In this document: in pieces, positions 1-8,078 of the stretch | How the letters are laid out: each line of letters begins with the position of its first letter | Numbering within the stretch: position 1 is the stretch's first letter | Assembly (NCBI GenBank): GCA_045538305.1 | Contig: JAZSRC010000041.1 | Span: 1-33,300, forward strand | Length of the DNA stretch: 33,300 bases | Direction: 5' to 3' | Origin: SFHK01 sp045538305 | GTDB taxonomy: Bacteria > Bacillota > Clostridia > Christensenellales > Aristaeellaceae | Translations under genes and position numbers: made by a program | The notes under the pieces: generated by a model | What the model was told of the DNA's origin: nothing | What the model saw: only the letters and a program-made list of their open reading frames with translations | The model's database searches: none

Positions 1-43
1 CATAACCCGGTCCTACCCCCCCCCCATAATCTCCCGGTCCCCC
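1..43. repeat. C-rich imperfect tandem repeat with C10 tract
   Basis: Two imperfect copies of a C-rich unit of about 20-24 bases, each starting CATAA and containing CCCGGTCC, lie side by side. The first copy ends in a run of ten C (16-25). It sits beyond the 3' end of the RNase Z gene. No gene is visible here. The poly-C run is prone to slippage and to sequencing error, so its exact length is uncertain. Confidence 0.4.
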
Positions 44-70
44 CGCCTTGCACGCCTTTTCTGCAAGGCG
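44..70 (-). terminator. Stem-loop downstream of rnz
   Basis: Perfect 9-bp inverted repeat (44-52 CGCCTTGCA and 62-70 TGCAAGGCG) with a 9-nt loop, 37 nt beyond the rnz stop. No U-tract follows on the minus strand, so it may be a processing or stability hairpin or a weak terminator rather than a classical intrinsic terminator. Confidence 0.45.
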
Positions 71-107
71 GCGCGCCATAACGATATCTTTATTCATCAT
101 GGAAAAA

Positions 108-1034
108 TCACTCCTCAAATCGAAGCGTTGTCTTCATACCGTCCTTTCCAGCGCATGCATTTTCAAAGATACGCGTTGCATTCTGCTCGTACTCGGCGGG
201 ATCGTCCACCATGGGAGAATAGTGCGTAAGCCACAAAGCGCGGGCGCCGGCGTCTTTTGCCAAAGAAGCGGCCTGAGCAAACGTCATATGTCCGTGCTCG
301 AACGCGGTTTCGCTTTGTTCGTCCTCGCCGTAGGTGGCTTCGGAAATCAAAAGGTCGGCATTTTTTACGCCTTCAAGAACGCTGCCGCACAGGCAGGTGT
401 CGCCGGTAAATGCGACCGTAATTCCCTTTCTTGCTTCGCCCATTACCTGATCGGGCGTGATTTCGGTATCGCCTACCGTGACGGTTTCGCCCTTCTGCAG
501 GCGCTTCCAGTCGTTTACGGGAACGCCCAGCGCTTTGGCCTTTTGCGGCTGGAATTTTCCGGGTCGGGTCAGCTCAAACCGGTATCCTGCGCTGGGAACG
601 CGGTGTTCGGTTTTGAAAGACGACATCATGAAACCATCGGGCATGGCGGGAAGAAGCGTTTTAAGGGCGATAGGTTCGCTGGGCAGCTCGACCATGCGGA
701 CCTCGTAGGGCAGATAGGGACAAAGCGTCATGAATGGCTGCATGTTTTCGCCAAGTCCTGCCGGGCCGAATATGTACAAAGGCTCCGTGCGTCCGGCCAT
801 GCCGACGCTTTGCAGGAGGCCCGGAAGCCCGTAGGTATGGTCGCCGTGGTAATGCGTAAGCAGGATGGCGTCGATTTTCATCAGGCTGACGTCCGCAGCC
901 TTGGCAGCAGCCTGTGTGCCCTCGCCGCAGTCCAGAAGAAGCGTGTGTCCGTTTATGGTGATCGCAGTGCTTGCCAGCGCACGGCCGGGCAACGGCTGAA
1001 GTGCGCCCGTTCCAATCATCGTAATATCAATCAC
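108..1034 (-). CDS. rnz: Ribonuclease Z (tRNA 3' endonuclease)
   Basis: Zn-dependent metallo-beta-lactamase-fold endonuclease that trims the 3' trailer of tRNA precursors in the cytoplasm. The signature HYHGDH lies at residues 61-66 (THYHGDHTYGLPG). Further metal-ligand segments are FTGDT and the C-terminal LTHYSP, and the N-terminal GTGALQPLPGR is typical of the family. The open frame extends 59 codons upstream, but GTG at 1034 is chosen because a GGAGGT ribosome site sits 7 nt before it and the resulting 308 residues match the usual RNase Z length (about 300-310). A consensus-like promoter lies about 180 nt upstream, leaving a long leader with a hairpin. The gene is monocistronic and divergent from gltX. 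Sure of family; the start is well supported. Confidence 0.93.
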   Translation of the reverse strand: MIDITMIGTGALQPLPGRALASTAITINGHTLLLDCGEGTQAAAKAADVSLMKIDAILLTHYHGDHTYGLPGLLQSVGMAGRTEPLYIFGPAGLGENMQPFMTLCPYLPYEVRMVELPSEPIALKTLLPAMPDGFMMSSFKTEHRVPSAGYRFELTRPGKFQPQKAKALGVPVNDWKRLQKGETVTVGDTEITPDQVMGEARKGITVAFTGDTCLCGSVLEGVKNADLLISEATYGEDEQSETAFEHGHMTFAQAASLAKDAGARALWLTHYSPMVDDPAEYEQNATRIFENACAGKDGMKTTLRFEE

Positions 1035-1106
1035 AGGATTTACCTCCAAATATTCTAAAAAATATTTATATGCTCGGGGAAATATGTTTGCGCTGCGTTT
1101 TATTGC

Positions 1107-1137
1107 AGGTTCCTTTGTCCCCGTGTGAAGGGAACCT
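1107..1137 (-). other. Hairpin in rnz 5' leader
   Basis: Inverted repeat AGGTTCC (1107-1113) and GGAACCT (1131-1137) with a 17-nt loop lies in the roughly 180-nt untranslated leader between the rnz promoter and its GTG start. It has no T-tract, so it is not an intrinsic terminator. A regulatory or RNA-stability role is only inferred. Confidence 0.35.
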
Positions 1138-1223
1138 TGCGGCAGCAGGCATTTCAGCCTATAGCTGTAATTATACTTCATGAACGGCGCCGGATTGAAA
1201 ACGGTTTCCAACGCACTTATGCT

Positions 1224-1252
1224 ATCATATCACAAAGGGCGGATTGTGTAAA
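1224..1252 (-). promoter_or_regulatory. rnz promoter
   Basis: Minus-strand -35 TTTACA (1247-1252) and -10 TATGAT (1224-1229) are separated by exactly 17 bp, a good sigma-A match. Predicted start of transcription is near 1217. The 338-nt gap between rnz and gltX otherwise holds only this promoter, the rnz leader and the gltX promoter. Confidence 0.7.
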
Positions 1253-1332
1253 TGATTCAAAAAAAGGCGTACATACCGGCGCGCCGTTTTTTCTGAAAAA
1301 CTATATTTGTATATGCGAAATTCACAATGATG

Positions 1333-1341
1333 TGGTATAAT
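1333..1341 (+). promoter_or_regulatory. gltX promoter, extended -10
   Basis: TGG followed by TATAAT (1336-1341) forms an extended -10 element about 32 nt upstream of the gltX ATG. No convincing -35 box is found at 16-18 bp spacing, which is common for extended -10 promoters. Confidence 0.55.
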
Positions 1342-1372
1342 CAAAGAAAACACGCGTAAGGAGCGATTTTAT

Positions 1373-2884
1373 ATGACTGTTCGTACCCGTTTTGCGCCCA
1401 GCCCCACGGGCTATCTGCATCTTGGCGGCCTTCGTACGGCGCTGTATACGTATCTTTTTGCCCGTAAAAGCGGCGGAAACTTTATTCTGCGCATCGAAGA
1501 CACCGATCAGGAGCGCGAGATTCCCGGCGCAGTGGATAAAATATATGAATCGATGAAGCAGGCCGGCCTTTCCTATGACGAAGGTCCGGATGTTGGCGGC
1601 GATTACGGCCCGTATATCCAGAGCCAGCGAAAGAGCATGTACCTGCCCTATGCAAAGCAGCTGGTAGAGACAGGCCATGCCTATTATTGCTTCTGCACCA
1701 AGGAAAAGCTGGAGGCAGACCGCGAAAAGGCCGAAAAGGAAGGCAAAAACTATAAATACGAAAAGGACTGCATGCACCTCTCCAAGGCAGAAATCGAAGA
1801 AAAGCTGGCGGCGGGCGTTCCGTATGTAATCCGTCAGAATATTCCCACCGAAGGAAAAGCCGGTTTTGACGACGTTCTGTACGGAAGGGTAGAGGTGGAT
1901 TGTTCTACTCTGGACGACAACGTTCTCATCAAGGCCGACGGCCTGCCCACCTATAACTTTGCCAATGTTATTGACGACCACACCATGGGGATCACGCACG
2001 TTATGCGCGGTACCGAATACCTGTCCTCCGCGCCCAAGTACAACCTTCTGTACGAGGCGTTTGGCTGGCAGCCGCCGATGTATGTGCACCTGCCCCCCGT
2101 TATGCGCGAAGACTTCCGCCGCGATAAGATGACTAGAGAGATTATTCCCGGCGAGGACGGCAACCCCGAGCTGATCGTGCGCAAGCTTTCCAAGCGCTAT
2201 GGCGATCCTTCCTTCGAGGATCTTCTGGAGCAGGGCTATCTGAAGGATGCGGTCATTAACTTTATCGCGCTTCTGGGCTGGAGCCCGCGCGGAGAGAGGG
2301 AATTCTTTACGCTCAAGGAGCTTGAAGAGATTTTTGACCTTGAGGGCATCAGCAAGGCGCCCAGCCTTTTCGATATGAAAAAGCTTGCGTGGTTCAATGC
2401 CGAATACGTAAGAAGGCTGTCTATTGAAGAGTATATGCCCATTGCGGAGAAATGGCTCAAAAAGGCAATTGATACCGAAAAGTTTGATCTTAAGCGCATT
2501 TGCGAGCTGCTGCAGCCCCGCACCGAGGTATTCTCTCAGCTGCCCGAAATGGTGGATTTCCTTGCCGAAATGCCCGCCTTTGAAAAAGACCTGTATACTC
2601 ATAAGAAAATGAAAACCAATCCCGAGGTGGCGCTGGACGCGCTTGTGCGCATTCAGCCCGTTCTTAGCGCTCTTGAGGACTGGAGCGAAGCTTCCCTGCA
2701 CGATACCGTCATGAACGCGGTTGCCGAATTCGGCATGAAGAACGGCCAGATGCTGTGGCCGCTGCGCATCGCCATTTCCGGCAAGGCCAATACGCCCGGC
2801 GGCGCGTTTGAAATTGCCTATCTGCTCGGAAAAGAAGAGACCATGAAGCGTTTGAATGCTTCCATTGAAAGGCTGAAGGCATGA
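1373..2884 (+). CDS. gltX: Glutamyl-tRNA synthetase
   Basis: Class Ic aminoacyl-tRNA synthetase charging tRNA-Glu (or, if non-discriminating, also tRNA-Gln) with glutamate and ATP in the cytosol. The HIGH-type motif is HLGG at residues 16-19 within FAPSPTGYLHLGGLRTAL, and the KMSKS-type motif is KLSKR at about 271-275. The downstream part is the helical anticodon-binding region. The length of 503 residues is normal for the family. An AAGGAG ribosome site precedes the ATG. The last bases overlap the next gene in an ATGA junction, indicating translational coupling with the phosphodiesterase-like gene. The family is certain; discrimination between Glu and Gln tRNAs cannot be judged from the sequence. 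Confidence 0.96.
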   Translation: MTVRTRFAPSPTGYLHLGGLRTALYTYLFARKSGGNFILRIEDTDQEREIPGAVDKIYESMKQAGLSYDEGPDVGGDYGPYIQSQRKSMYLPYAKQLVETGHAYYCFCTKEKLEADREKAEKEGKNYKYEKDCMHLSKAEIEEKLAAGVPYVIRQNIPTEGKAGFDDVLYGRVEVDCSTLDDNVLIKADGLPTYNFANVIDDHTMGITHVMRGTEYLSSAPKYNLLYEAFGWQPPMYVHLPPVMREDFRRDKMTREIIPGEDGNPELIVRKLSKRYGDPSFEDLLEQGYLKDAVINFIALLGWSPRGEREFFTLKELEEIFDLEGISKAPSLFDMKKLAWFNAEYVRRLSIEEYMPIAEKWLKKAIDTEKFDLKRICELLQPRTEVFSQLPEMVDFLAEMPAFEKDLYTHKKMKTNPEVALDALVRIQPVLSALEDWSEASLHDTVMNAVAEFGMKNGQMLWPLRIAISGKANTPGGAFEIAYLLGKEETMKRLNASIERLKA

Positions 2885-4023
2885 TGCTGCCCAATTACGA
2901 CAGAAGCATACTTTCCATAACCGCATCCATTATGGATTATTATGGCTTACAGCCGGCTTACCCCGTGCTTGACGAGCTTACACAGGCGCTTACGGAAAAG
3001 CAAACAAAGAAAATCGTGCTCTTGCTTTTAGACGGTATGGGCGAAAACCTTCTGAAAAGAAGGCTTCCGGCGGATGCATTCCTGAATGTGCACGACGCGT
3101 GTGCGATTTCTACCGTATACCCGTCCACTACAACTGCAGCCACTACCAGCCTGTGGACCGGGCAGTCGCCCATCGAGCATGGCTGGCTGGGATGGAGCCT
3201 GTATTTTAAGGAATGCGGCCGTCAGATCGACGCATTCCTGGACAGGGACAGTTTTTCCAACGAGCGTTATCCGTTTGCTTCGCCCGCCGGTACGTTTATG
3301 CCGCTTACGCCGATATACGCCGCGCTTCACGGCAAAACGGAAACGCATACGCTGTTTCCGTTCAAGACAAACGCGGCCAACGGTGCAGAGTTTCCGCACA
3401 TATATTCCGGTGTTGCGGACTGCATGCGCCTGATCGGAAGTATTGTACGGGAAGATGGCGATAAGCTCATCTGCGCCTACATAAACGAACCCGATCATAG
3501 CATGCACCAGACGGGCGTGGCCTCCGAAAAGACGCAAAGCGCGTTTGAAATGCTGAACAGGTATGTGGAAGCGCTTGCCGGATCGCTGCCGGAGGATGCG
3601 CTATTGATTGTTACAGCCGATCACGGACTTGTGGATATGCATGAATGCGTGAAGATCAACGAATACCCTGAAATCGACGAATGCCTCATCATGCCGCCGT
3701 CCATTGAATCCAGAGCCGCAACCTTCTTTGTGAAGCCGCACAGAAAAGCGGATTTTGAGAAGGCGTTTCAGGCGGTATGCGGCGCGTATTTCCAATTGTA
3801 TACGCGTGAAGAAGTTTTGAATATGAACCTTCTCGGCCGCGGGACGCCGCACAAGAAGGTGGACGACTTCCTGGGCGACTACCTTGCCTGCGCAACCGGA
3901 GACCGGTTTATATGTTATATGACTCCGGCGGGAAAGGAAATGGATCTGATCGGTCAGCATGCGGGCCTTACGGAGGACGAAATGACCGTACCCGTGATAC
4001 TGTACAGGGGCGGAAAAAGATAA
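2881..4023 (+). CDS. Type I phosphodiesterase / nucleotide pyrophosphatase family protein
   Basis: 380-residue member of the alkaline phosphatase superfamily (Phosphodiest fold, PF01663-like). Visible metal and catalytic segments in order: LLLDGMGENLL (Asp51 as metal ligand), PSTTTAATTS at about 81-90 holding the Thr nucleophile, NEPDHSMHQTG, VTADHGLVDM and the C-terminal GQHAGLTEDEM with a final His. No signal peptide or membrane segment is visible, so it is probably cytoplasmic. It starts inside the gltX stop (ATGA), so it is co-transcribed and probably translationally coupled. Substrate unknown; nucleotide sugars, nucleotides or phosphonates are known in the superfamily. The coupling to gltX gives no clear functional clue. 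The fold assignment is firm. Confidence 0.85.
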   Translation: MMLPNYDRSILSITASIMDYYGLQPAYPVLDELTQALTEKQTKKIVLLLLDGMGENLLKRRLPADAFLNVHDACAISTVYPSTTTAATTSLWTGQSPIEHGWLGWSLYFKECGRQIDAFLDRDSFSNERYPFASPAGTFMPLTPIYAALHGKTETHTLFPFKTNAANGAEFPHIYSGVADCMRLIGSIVREDGDKLICAYINEPDHSMHQTGVASEKTQSAFEMLNRYVEALAGSLPEDALLIVTADHGLVDMHECVKINEYPEIDECLIMPPSIESRAATFFVKPHRKADFEKAFQAVCGAYFQLYTREEVLNMNLLGRGTPHKKVDDFLGDYLACATGDRFICYMTPAGKEMDLIGQHAGLTEDEMTVPVILYRGGKR

Positions 4024-4067
4024 GAAGCATCGATACAGGACGCGCTGCGCGTTCACAAATGATCATT

Positions 4068-4089
4068 GGGGCTGCCGTCAGGCAGCCCC
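4068..4089. terminator. Convergent hairpin terminator
   Basis: GGGGCTGCC (4068-4076), loop GTCA, then GGCAGCCCC (4081-4089): a perfect 9-bp GC-rich stem with a tetraloop between two converging genes. It is followed by an AT-rich stretch on the plus strand (GGAATTATTT) and by AATGATCATTT on the minus strand. It probably serves both directions, though the U-tracts are weak. Confidence 0.6.
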
Positions 4090-4093
4090 GGAA

Positions 4094-5110
4094 TTATTTA
4101 GCGGACAGCTTGTCAAACGCCAGTGTGACGCGGCTCTCCGCTTCAATCAGGCGCGAAAAATCCATGCGCGGGGTGTAAAAGCGTTCCAGCTCATCGTGCA
4201 GCGTTTTTGCGCCCATCAGAGCTGCTTCCGCTTTTTGCGTGAGAGATTGATATAGGGTATGCGCGTCGCTATCGGGAGCGGACTGTGAATAAACATCCTC
4301 GTAGCTTCTTGCACAGACGGATTCCGGATGGATGGTTACGAATATCTCTGCATCCGGGAGGTATACGCCGTCCGCTTTGGATGGGGCGATGGGATTCAGA
4401 AACAGAATCGCTTCCAAGCCGCGCAAGCGCGCGCCTTCGGCGATTTTTCGGATGGGAAAATCGTCGATTTCGCCAAATGGCGCCGGGATGCCGATGGTTT
4501 TGTCCTTGGGAAACTGGTTTTTATAGGAAACGTAACCCTTGCAGGTGTGCGCTGCGAGAAAAAATGTCCGCCTGCTGCCTATACCGGGAAGGATGGGCAG
4601 CATACACAATACTTCATTTGCCGCCCGCTCTGCATGCCGCTTGTTTATTTGTACAGGTACGGAATCTTTCATACTTTTTGCTGCCGATAAAAAAAGACAA
4701 GCGCTTTTAAAATGTGCAGAAATTTCTTCGGTGATTTCCCGGATTCTGGAAACATCGCCGCTGAGCGCGCTTTCATTGAGATAGTCGCCAAGGCTTAATA
4801 TCGTTCCGGAGGCCCCTGGCAGCGGGGGATCGTATGAATGAGGAGGCGTCGCATCGATGATGGCGGCGTTTATGGTGTGATCCGCCACGCCGTCGAAGCT
4901 GTCAGGGTCGGAGGAGCAATGGAAAATGCTTACCTGATGCCCCATGGCCTGCTGGCGTTTCGCAATGCGCTTCATTAGCTCGCTTTTTCCTACGCCTGGC
5001 GCGCCTTTGATAAAAAAGGTCCTGTCGCGCGATTTGAATATGCCGTCAAAACCGGAATAAAAGCCTGCGGATGTATTGGCGCCCGCAAAGCATCGAATGC
5101 CTGTCTTCAT
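4094..5110 (-). CDS. P-loop ATPase, PRK06851-like
   Basis: 338-residue protein with an early Walker A motif GAPGVGKSE preceded by FFIKG, so it is an NTP-binding protein. Internal sequence (ITEEISAHF, CKGYVSYKN, FGEIDDFPI) resembles the uncharacterised PRK06851 ATPase group of Firmicutes. Those proteins are usually described as two related P-loop halves; only one clear GKS motif is visible here, so the C-terminal half may have lost it. No transmembrane or signal segment is seen. ATG at 5110 is chosen over an in-frame upstream GTG at 5140 because a GGGAG ribosome site lies just before it. It stands alone between the convergent phosphodiesterase gene and a divergent GNAT gene. Function unknown; ATP binding is inferred from the motif. 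Confidence 0.72.
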   Translation of the reverse strand: MKTGIRCFAGANTSAGFYSGFDGIFKSRDRTFFIKGAPGVGKSELMKRIAKRQQAMGHQVSIFHCSSDPDSFDGVADHTINAAIIDATPPHSYDPPLPGASGTILSLGDYLNESALSGDVSRIREITEEISAHFKSACLFLSAAKSMKDSVPVQINKRHAERAANEVLCMLPILPGIGSRRTFFLAAHTCKGYVSYKNQFPKDKTIGIPAPFGEIDDFPIRKIAEGARLRGLEAILFLNPIAPSKADGVYLPDAEIFVTIHPESVCARSYEDVYSQSAPDSDAHTLYQSLTQKAEAALMGAKTLHDELERFYTPRMDFSRLIEAESRVTLAFDKLSAK

Positions 5111-5208
5111 ATTGTTCACTCCCTGAAATGCTGTTTTCACCTTTCATCATATGCGAAGATTTGGAATGCATGTGGGATATATGAACAAAATTTCAATCAC
5201 GGCAGGAA

Positions 5209-5239
5209 TTGATCAGGCATCTCGCGAATGTATTATAAA
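5209..5239 (+). promoter_or_regulatory. Possible promoter for GNAT pair
   Basis: TTGATC (5209-5214) and TATAAA (5234-5239) are 19 bp apart, wider than ideal. If real, transcription starts near 5246, which favours ATG 5264 over earlier ATGs as the start of the first GNAT gene. Confidence 0.3.
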
Positions 5240-5263
5240 TTAATGGATGGGGATGGATGCCAT

Positions 5264-5767
5264 ATGCCGGTAAGCATTCGGCCCGCCGAATATAAGGATC
5301 GGGCGCTGATAAAAAATATCTTTAATATGTATCAGAATGAGCTGAGCATATATACGGACGATTTTCATAGCCTTGACGATAACGGCTATTTCGATGAAAG
5401 TACTGTCGACGACATATTGCCCTTTGGCGGCGGCGTTTATCCTTACATCATCACGGAGGACGAAAAAAACATTGGATTTGTCATGGTGACGGAGGGCGAA
5501 TATCCGCCGGAAGGGTGCGATTATTGCCTTCAGGAACTGTTTGTCATTGCCTGCAAGCGCGGAAGCGGCGCTGCCGGACAGGCGGTAAGGCTTGCTATGC
5601 AGGGAAGATATGGCCGATGGGGGCTGAATGTATACAAGAAAAACGTCCGCGCCCGTGCGTTTTGGGAAAAGCTGATCGCCGAATCGGGCGAAAACATCAA
5701 AGTACAGGACGGCGAGGAGCACATGCTCGAGTTCAGCTTTGATTATGGGGGGAGTATGCATGATTGA
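5264..5767 (+). CDS. GNAT family N-acetyltransferase
   Basis: 167-residue protein with the GNAT outline: N-terminal SIRPAEYKDR strand and helix, central strand IGFVMVTEG, acetyl-CoA loop region KRGSGAAGQAV at about 98-108, then WGLNVYKKNVRARAFWEKL, the usual N-x-x-A-x-x-F-W-x-K motif. It would transfer an acetyl group from acetyl-CoA to an unknown amine. ATG 5264 is preferred because the conserved RP starts a few residues later; in-frame ATGs at 5228 and 5243 are alternatives. Its last 8 nt overlap the next GNAT gene, whose ribosome site lies within this gene, so the two are translationally coupled. Substrate not predictable. Confidence 0.8.
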   Translation: MPVSIRPAEYKDRALIKNIFNMYQNELSIYTDDFHSLDDNGYFDESTVDDILPFGGGVYPYIITEDEKNIGFVMVTEGEYPPEGCDYCLQELFVIACKRGSGAAGQAVRLAMQGRYGRWGLNVYKKNVRARAFWEKLIAESGENIKVQDGEEHMLEFSFDYGGSMHD

Positions 5768-6359
5768 CAGAAGTATACCGTATATGCCCGTTATGATGAT
5801 TAGACGAGACGATGCGGCTTGCCCCTCCTGTGAGCTTCCGAAAGGCTATGCCTTTGACTTTTGCCGGAAGGATACCGGCAAGGAAGAATGGATTTATGTG
5901 CAGCACGCTTCCGGACAGATGGATGACGTGGATGTGATCAGAAAGCTGTATGACAGCGAGTTTATGGACCGCGAGCAGGAAATCTACAGGCGCATGCTGT
6001 TTGTGCGCGATGAAAACGGAAAGGCTGTTGCAAGCGCATCGCTTTGGTTCGGAAGTCCTTTCGGAGAGGAAATTGACCGCATTCACTGGGTAGCGACGGA
6101 CTGCGCCCATCAGGGCAAGGGAATTTGCCGTGCGATGCTGAAAAAACTTCTGGAACTGCACTACGCACTTGGCAGTCGGGGCGGCGTATACCTGATATCG
6201 CAAACCTTCAGTTATGCGGCGATTAATATCTATCAGGAATTCGGCTTTGAGCGGTATATGGGTCCCGAACCGCCGGGATGGCACGTAGAGAATTTTGAGG
6301 AAACGGCAAAGGATGCTTGGCGGCTAATCGATCAGAAAATCAATGAATACAGAAAGTAA
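5760..6359 (+). CDS. GNAT family N-acetyltransferase (second of pair)
   Basis: 199-residue GNAT protein with a clear acetyl-CoA loop HQGKGICRAML (about 117-127) preceded by WVATD, followed by YAAINIYQEFGFERY near the C-terminus. Two N-terminal Cys (CPSC) resemble a small metal-binding knuckle but may be incidental. ATG 5760 is preceded by GGGGGGAG at 5-nt spacing and lies inside the end of the previous gene. An upstream in-frame ATG (5739) lacks a comparable ribosome site. The acetyl acceptor is unknown. Arrangement as an overlapping pair suggests shared regulation, not necessarily a shared pathway. Confidence 0.82.
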   Translation: MIDRSIPYMPVMMIRRDDAACPSCELPKGYAFDFCRKDTGKEEWIYVQHASGQMDDVDVIRKLYDSEFMDREQEIYRRMLFVRDENGKAVASASLWFGSPFGEEIDRIHWVATDCAHQGKGICRAMLKKLLELHYALGSRGGVYLISQTFSYAAINIYQEFGFERYMGPEPPGWHVENFEETAKDAWRLIDQKINEYRK

Positions 6360-6383
6360 TTATGATACAGAGGTGACCGGAAC

Positions 6384-8057
6384 ATGAAAAAGTGGTTGTT
6401 ATTTGCGCTGATTATGGTAATGACTGTATCGCTTTGGGGATGCGCATGCAAGCACGAAGCAACAGAGCTTCGCAACAAGGTAGAGGCAACCTGTACGGAA
6501 AACGGATTTTCCGGCGATATCGTATGTGTGGACTGCGGAGAAACGCTTGTGAAGGGCTCTGAAAAGAGCGCTTCCGGTCATAAACCCGGCGGAAGGGTAA
6601 ACGTCGCAGAAGCAACCTGTACAGCCGATGGCTATACGGGCGACATTCAGTGCACGGTATGCAGCGAGCTGCTTGAAAAAGGCGAAGTGATTTCCGCAAA
6701 GGGTCATGAGGCCGGCGAAGCAACGGGCGTGAAGGCGGAAGATTGTATAAACGACGGCTATACGGGTGATGTATACTGCACGGTATGCAATGAGCTGCTT
6801 GAGCAAGGAGAAGTTGTTTCCGCTTTGGACCATGTGCCGGGCGAGAAAACGGATGGTAAGGCCGAAAGCTGTCTGGAGGATGGCTACACGGGCGACGTAT
6901 ACTGCACGGTATGCGATTTGCAGATCGAGGCGGGCGAGATCATTCCTGCTTTGGGACATACGCCCGGCGAAAGGCTGAATGTAAAGGCTGAGGACTGCGT
7001 GAACGCCGGTTATACGGGCGATGTATACTGCACGGTATGCGGCGAGCTTCTTGAAACAGGCGAAGCCATTGACGCGCTTGGACATGCCCCTGCAGAGGCT
7101 GTCAACGTGATAGCTGCAACCTGTGCAGGCGCCGGCTATACGGGCGACATACACTGCTTGGTATGCGGCGAGCTTCTGGCTGCCGGTCAGGCGACGGAAA
7201 TGCTTGCGCATGTTCCGGGCGAAATCGTAAATGCAAAGGCTGCCACCTGTACCGAGGTTGGATACACAGGAAGCTGCTTCTGCCTGGTGTGCGGAATCGA
7301 AATCCCCGGCGCTGAAACCGATCTTGCCCCGCATGCGTACGGCGAGGACGGTAAATGCGCAGAATGCGGTAATTATGCGAGCGGTCTTTATCAGGATGGC
7401 GTATTTACCGCATGGCAGACGCTGATCGATGAAGGCAAGCTGATTGCTTTAGACGGCGTTTTTATGAGCGCGAAGGGTATTTCCGGCAAACTGATTGTGG
7501 ATGATTCCATTACCGAGATCGGAGATAAGTGCTTTGCCGTAAACAACAGTATTACCGAAATCGTGCTTCCCGAAACGCTGACCGTAATCGGTGAAGGGGT
7601 GTTTTCCAACAATGGAGGCCTTACGTCAATCGTCATTCCCGAAGGCGTTACGTCGATCGGGGCAAGCGCATTTTTCCGTACGGGGATCTCCGAAATCCGC
7701 CTGCCGTCTACCGTGATGGAATTTGGAAGACAGGATTACAATAAAGTAATTGCGTATGTAGACATGTCCAAATGCGATATGCAGAAAATAGATGCGCAGA
7801 CCTTTGCCGGTTGTCTGGGACTTGAAACGCTGCTGCTTCCCGAAGGCCTTACAGAGTTCAGCGCAGGCGCGGTTTCCGGCTGCGAGATTCTAAAAACCGT
7901 TATGTGGCCAGTCACCCTGACGGACGCCGGTGCAATTAAGAAGATTGAGAGCCTTGAAAGGATATGGTATACCGGAACACAGGCACAGTTTGAAGCGATT
8001 CCCGGAACGGAGGCATTCACGGGCGTTGAAATTGTGTTTGATTTTAAAGCGGAATAA
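6384..8057 (+). CDS. Surface lipoprotein with Cys/His repeats and leucine-rich repeats
   Basis: 557-residue predicted lipoprotein. The N-terminus MKKWLLFALIMVMTVSLWGC is a signal peptide with a lipobox-like LWGC and acylation Cys20. Residues about 31-323 hold seven tandem units of about 42 residues with the pattern C-x(4)-GYTGD[VI]xCxVCxELL-x(2)-GE-x(4)-LGHxPGE, so each unit has one Cys, a CxxC pair and usually a His. After a short linker (SGLYQDGVF) residues about 350-520 form BspA-type (LRR_5) repeats such as ITEIVLPETLTVIGEGVF and GLTSIVIPEGVTSIGASAF. Repeats of this type occur in surface proteins of gut Firmicutes; their function is unknown to me. An AGAGGTG ribosome site precedes the ATG, and the gene follows the GNAT pair closely. 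A strong terminator ends the unit. Adhesion or metal binding is inference. Confidence 0.82.
   Translation: MKKWLLFALIMVMTVSLWGCACKHEATELRNKVEATCTENGFSGDIVCVDCGETLVKGSEKSASGHKPGGRVNVAEATCTADGYTGDIQCTVCSELLEKGEVISAKGHEAGEATGVKAEDCINDGYTGDVYCTVCNELLEQGEVVSALDHVPGEKTDGKAESCLEDGYTGDVYCTVCDLQIEAGEIIPALGHTPGERLNVKAEDCVNAGYTGDVYCTVCGELLETGEAIDALGHAPAEAVNVIAATCAGAGYTGDIHCLVCGELLAAGQATEMLAHVPGEIVNAKAATCTEVGYTGSCFCLVCGIEIPGAETDLAPHAYGEDGKCAECGNYASGLYQDGVFTAWQTLIDEGKLIALDGVFMSAKGISGKLIVDDSITEIGDKCFAVNNSITEIVLPETLTVIGEGVFSNNGGLTSIVIPEGVTSIGASAFFRTGISEIRLPSTVMEFGRQDYNKVIAYVDMSKCDMQKIDAQTFAGCLGLETLLLPEGLTEFSAGAVSGCEILKTVMWPVTLTDAGAIKKIESLERIWYTGTQAQFEAIPGTEAFTGVEIVFDFKAE
6474..7353 (+). repeat. Seven tandem ~126-bp coding repeats
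   Basis: In-frame repeats of about 126 bp within the lipoprotein gene. Copies 3-5 share nearly identical DNA around the segment encoding GYTGDVYCTVC, which suggests recent duplication or recombination. Outer copies (1, 6, 7) have diverged more, consistent with internal expansion. Confidence 0.8.
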
Positions 8058-8078
8058 TCATACGGTACAGGAAAAATC

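Noticed and set aside
1259..1292. Terminator between rnz and gltX (A-run, GGCG, CGCC, T-run)
   Set aside because: The stem is short with a bulge and no gene ends there; the palindrome CGGCGCGCCG is too small to form a stable hairpin.
1322..2926. Long antisense open frame opposite gltX
   Set aside because: It mirrors the codon structure of gltX, has no ribosome site and shows no protein-like domain.
6399..7334. Antisense frame opposite the repeat lipoprotein
   Set aside because: It is repetitive only because the sense gene is; no start signals.
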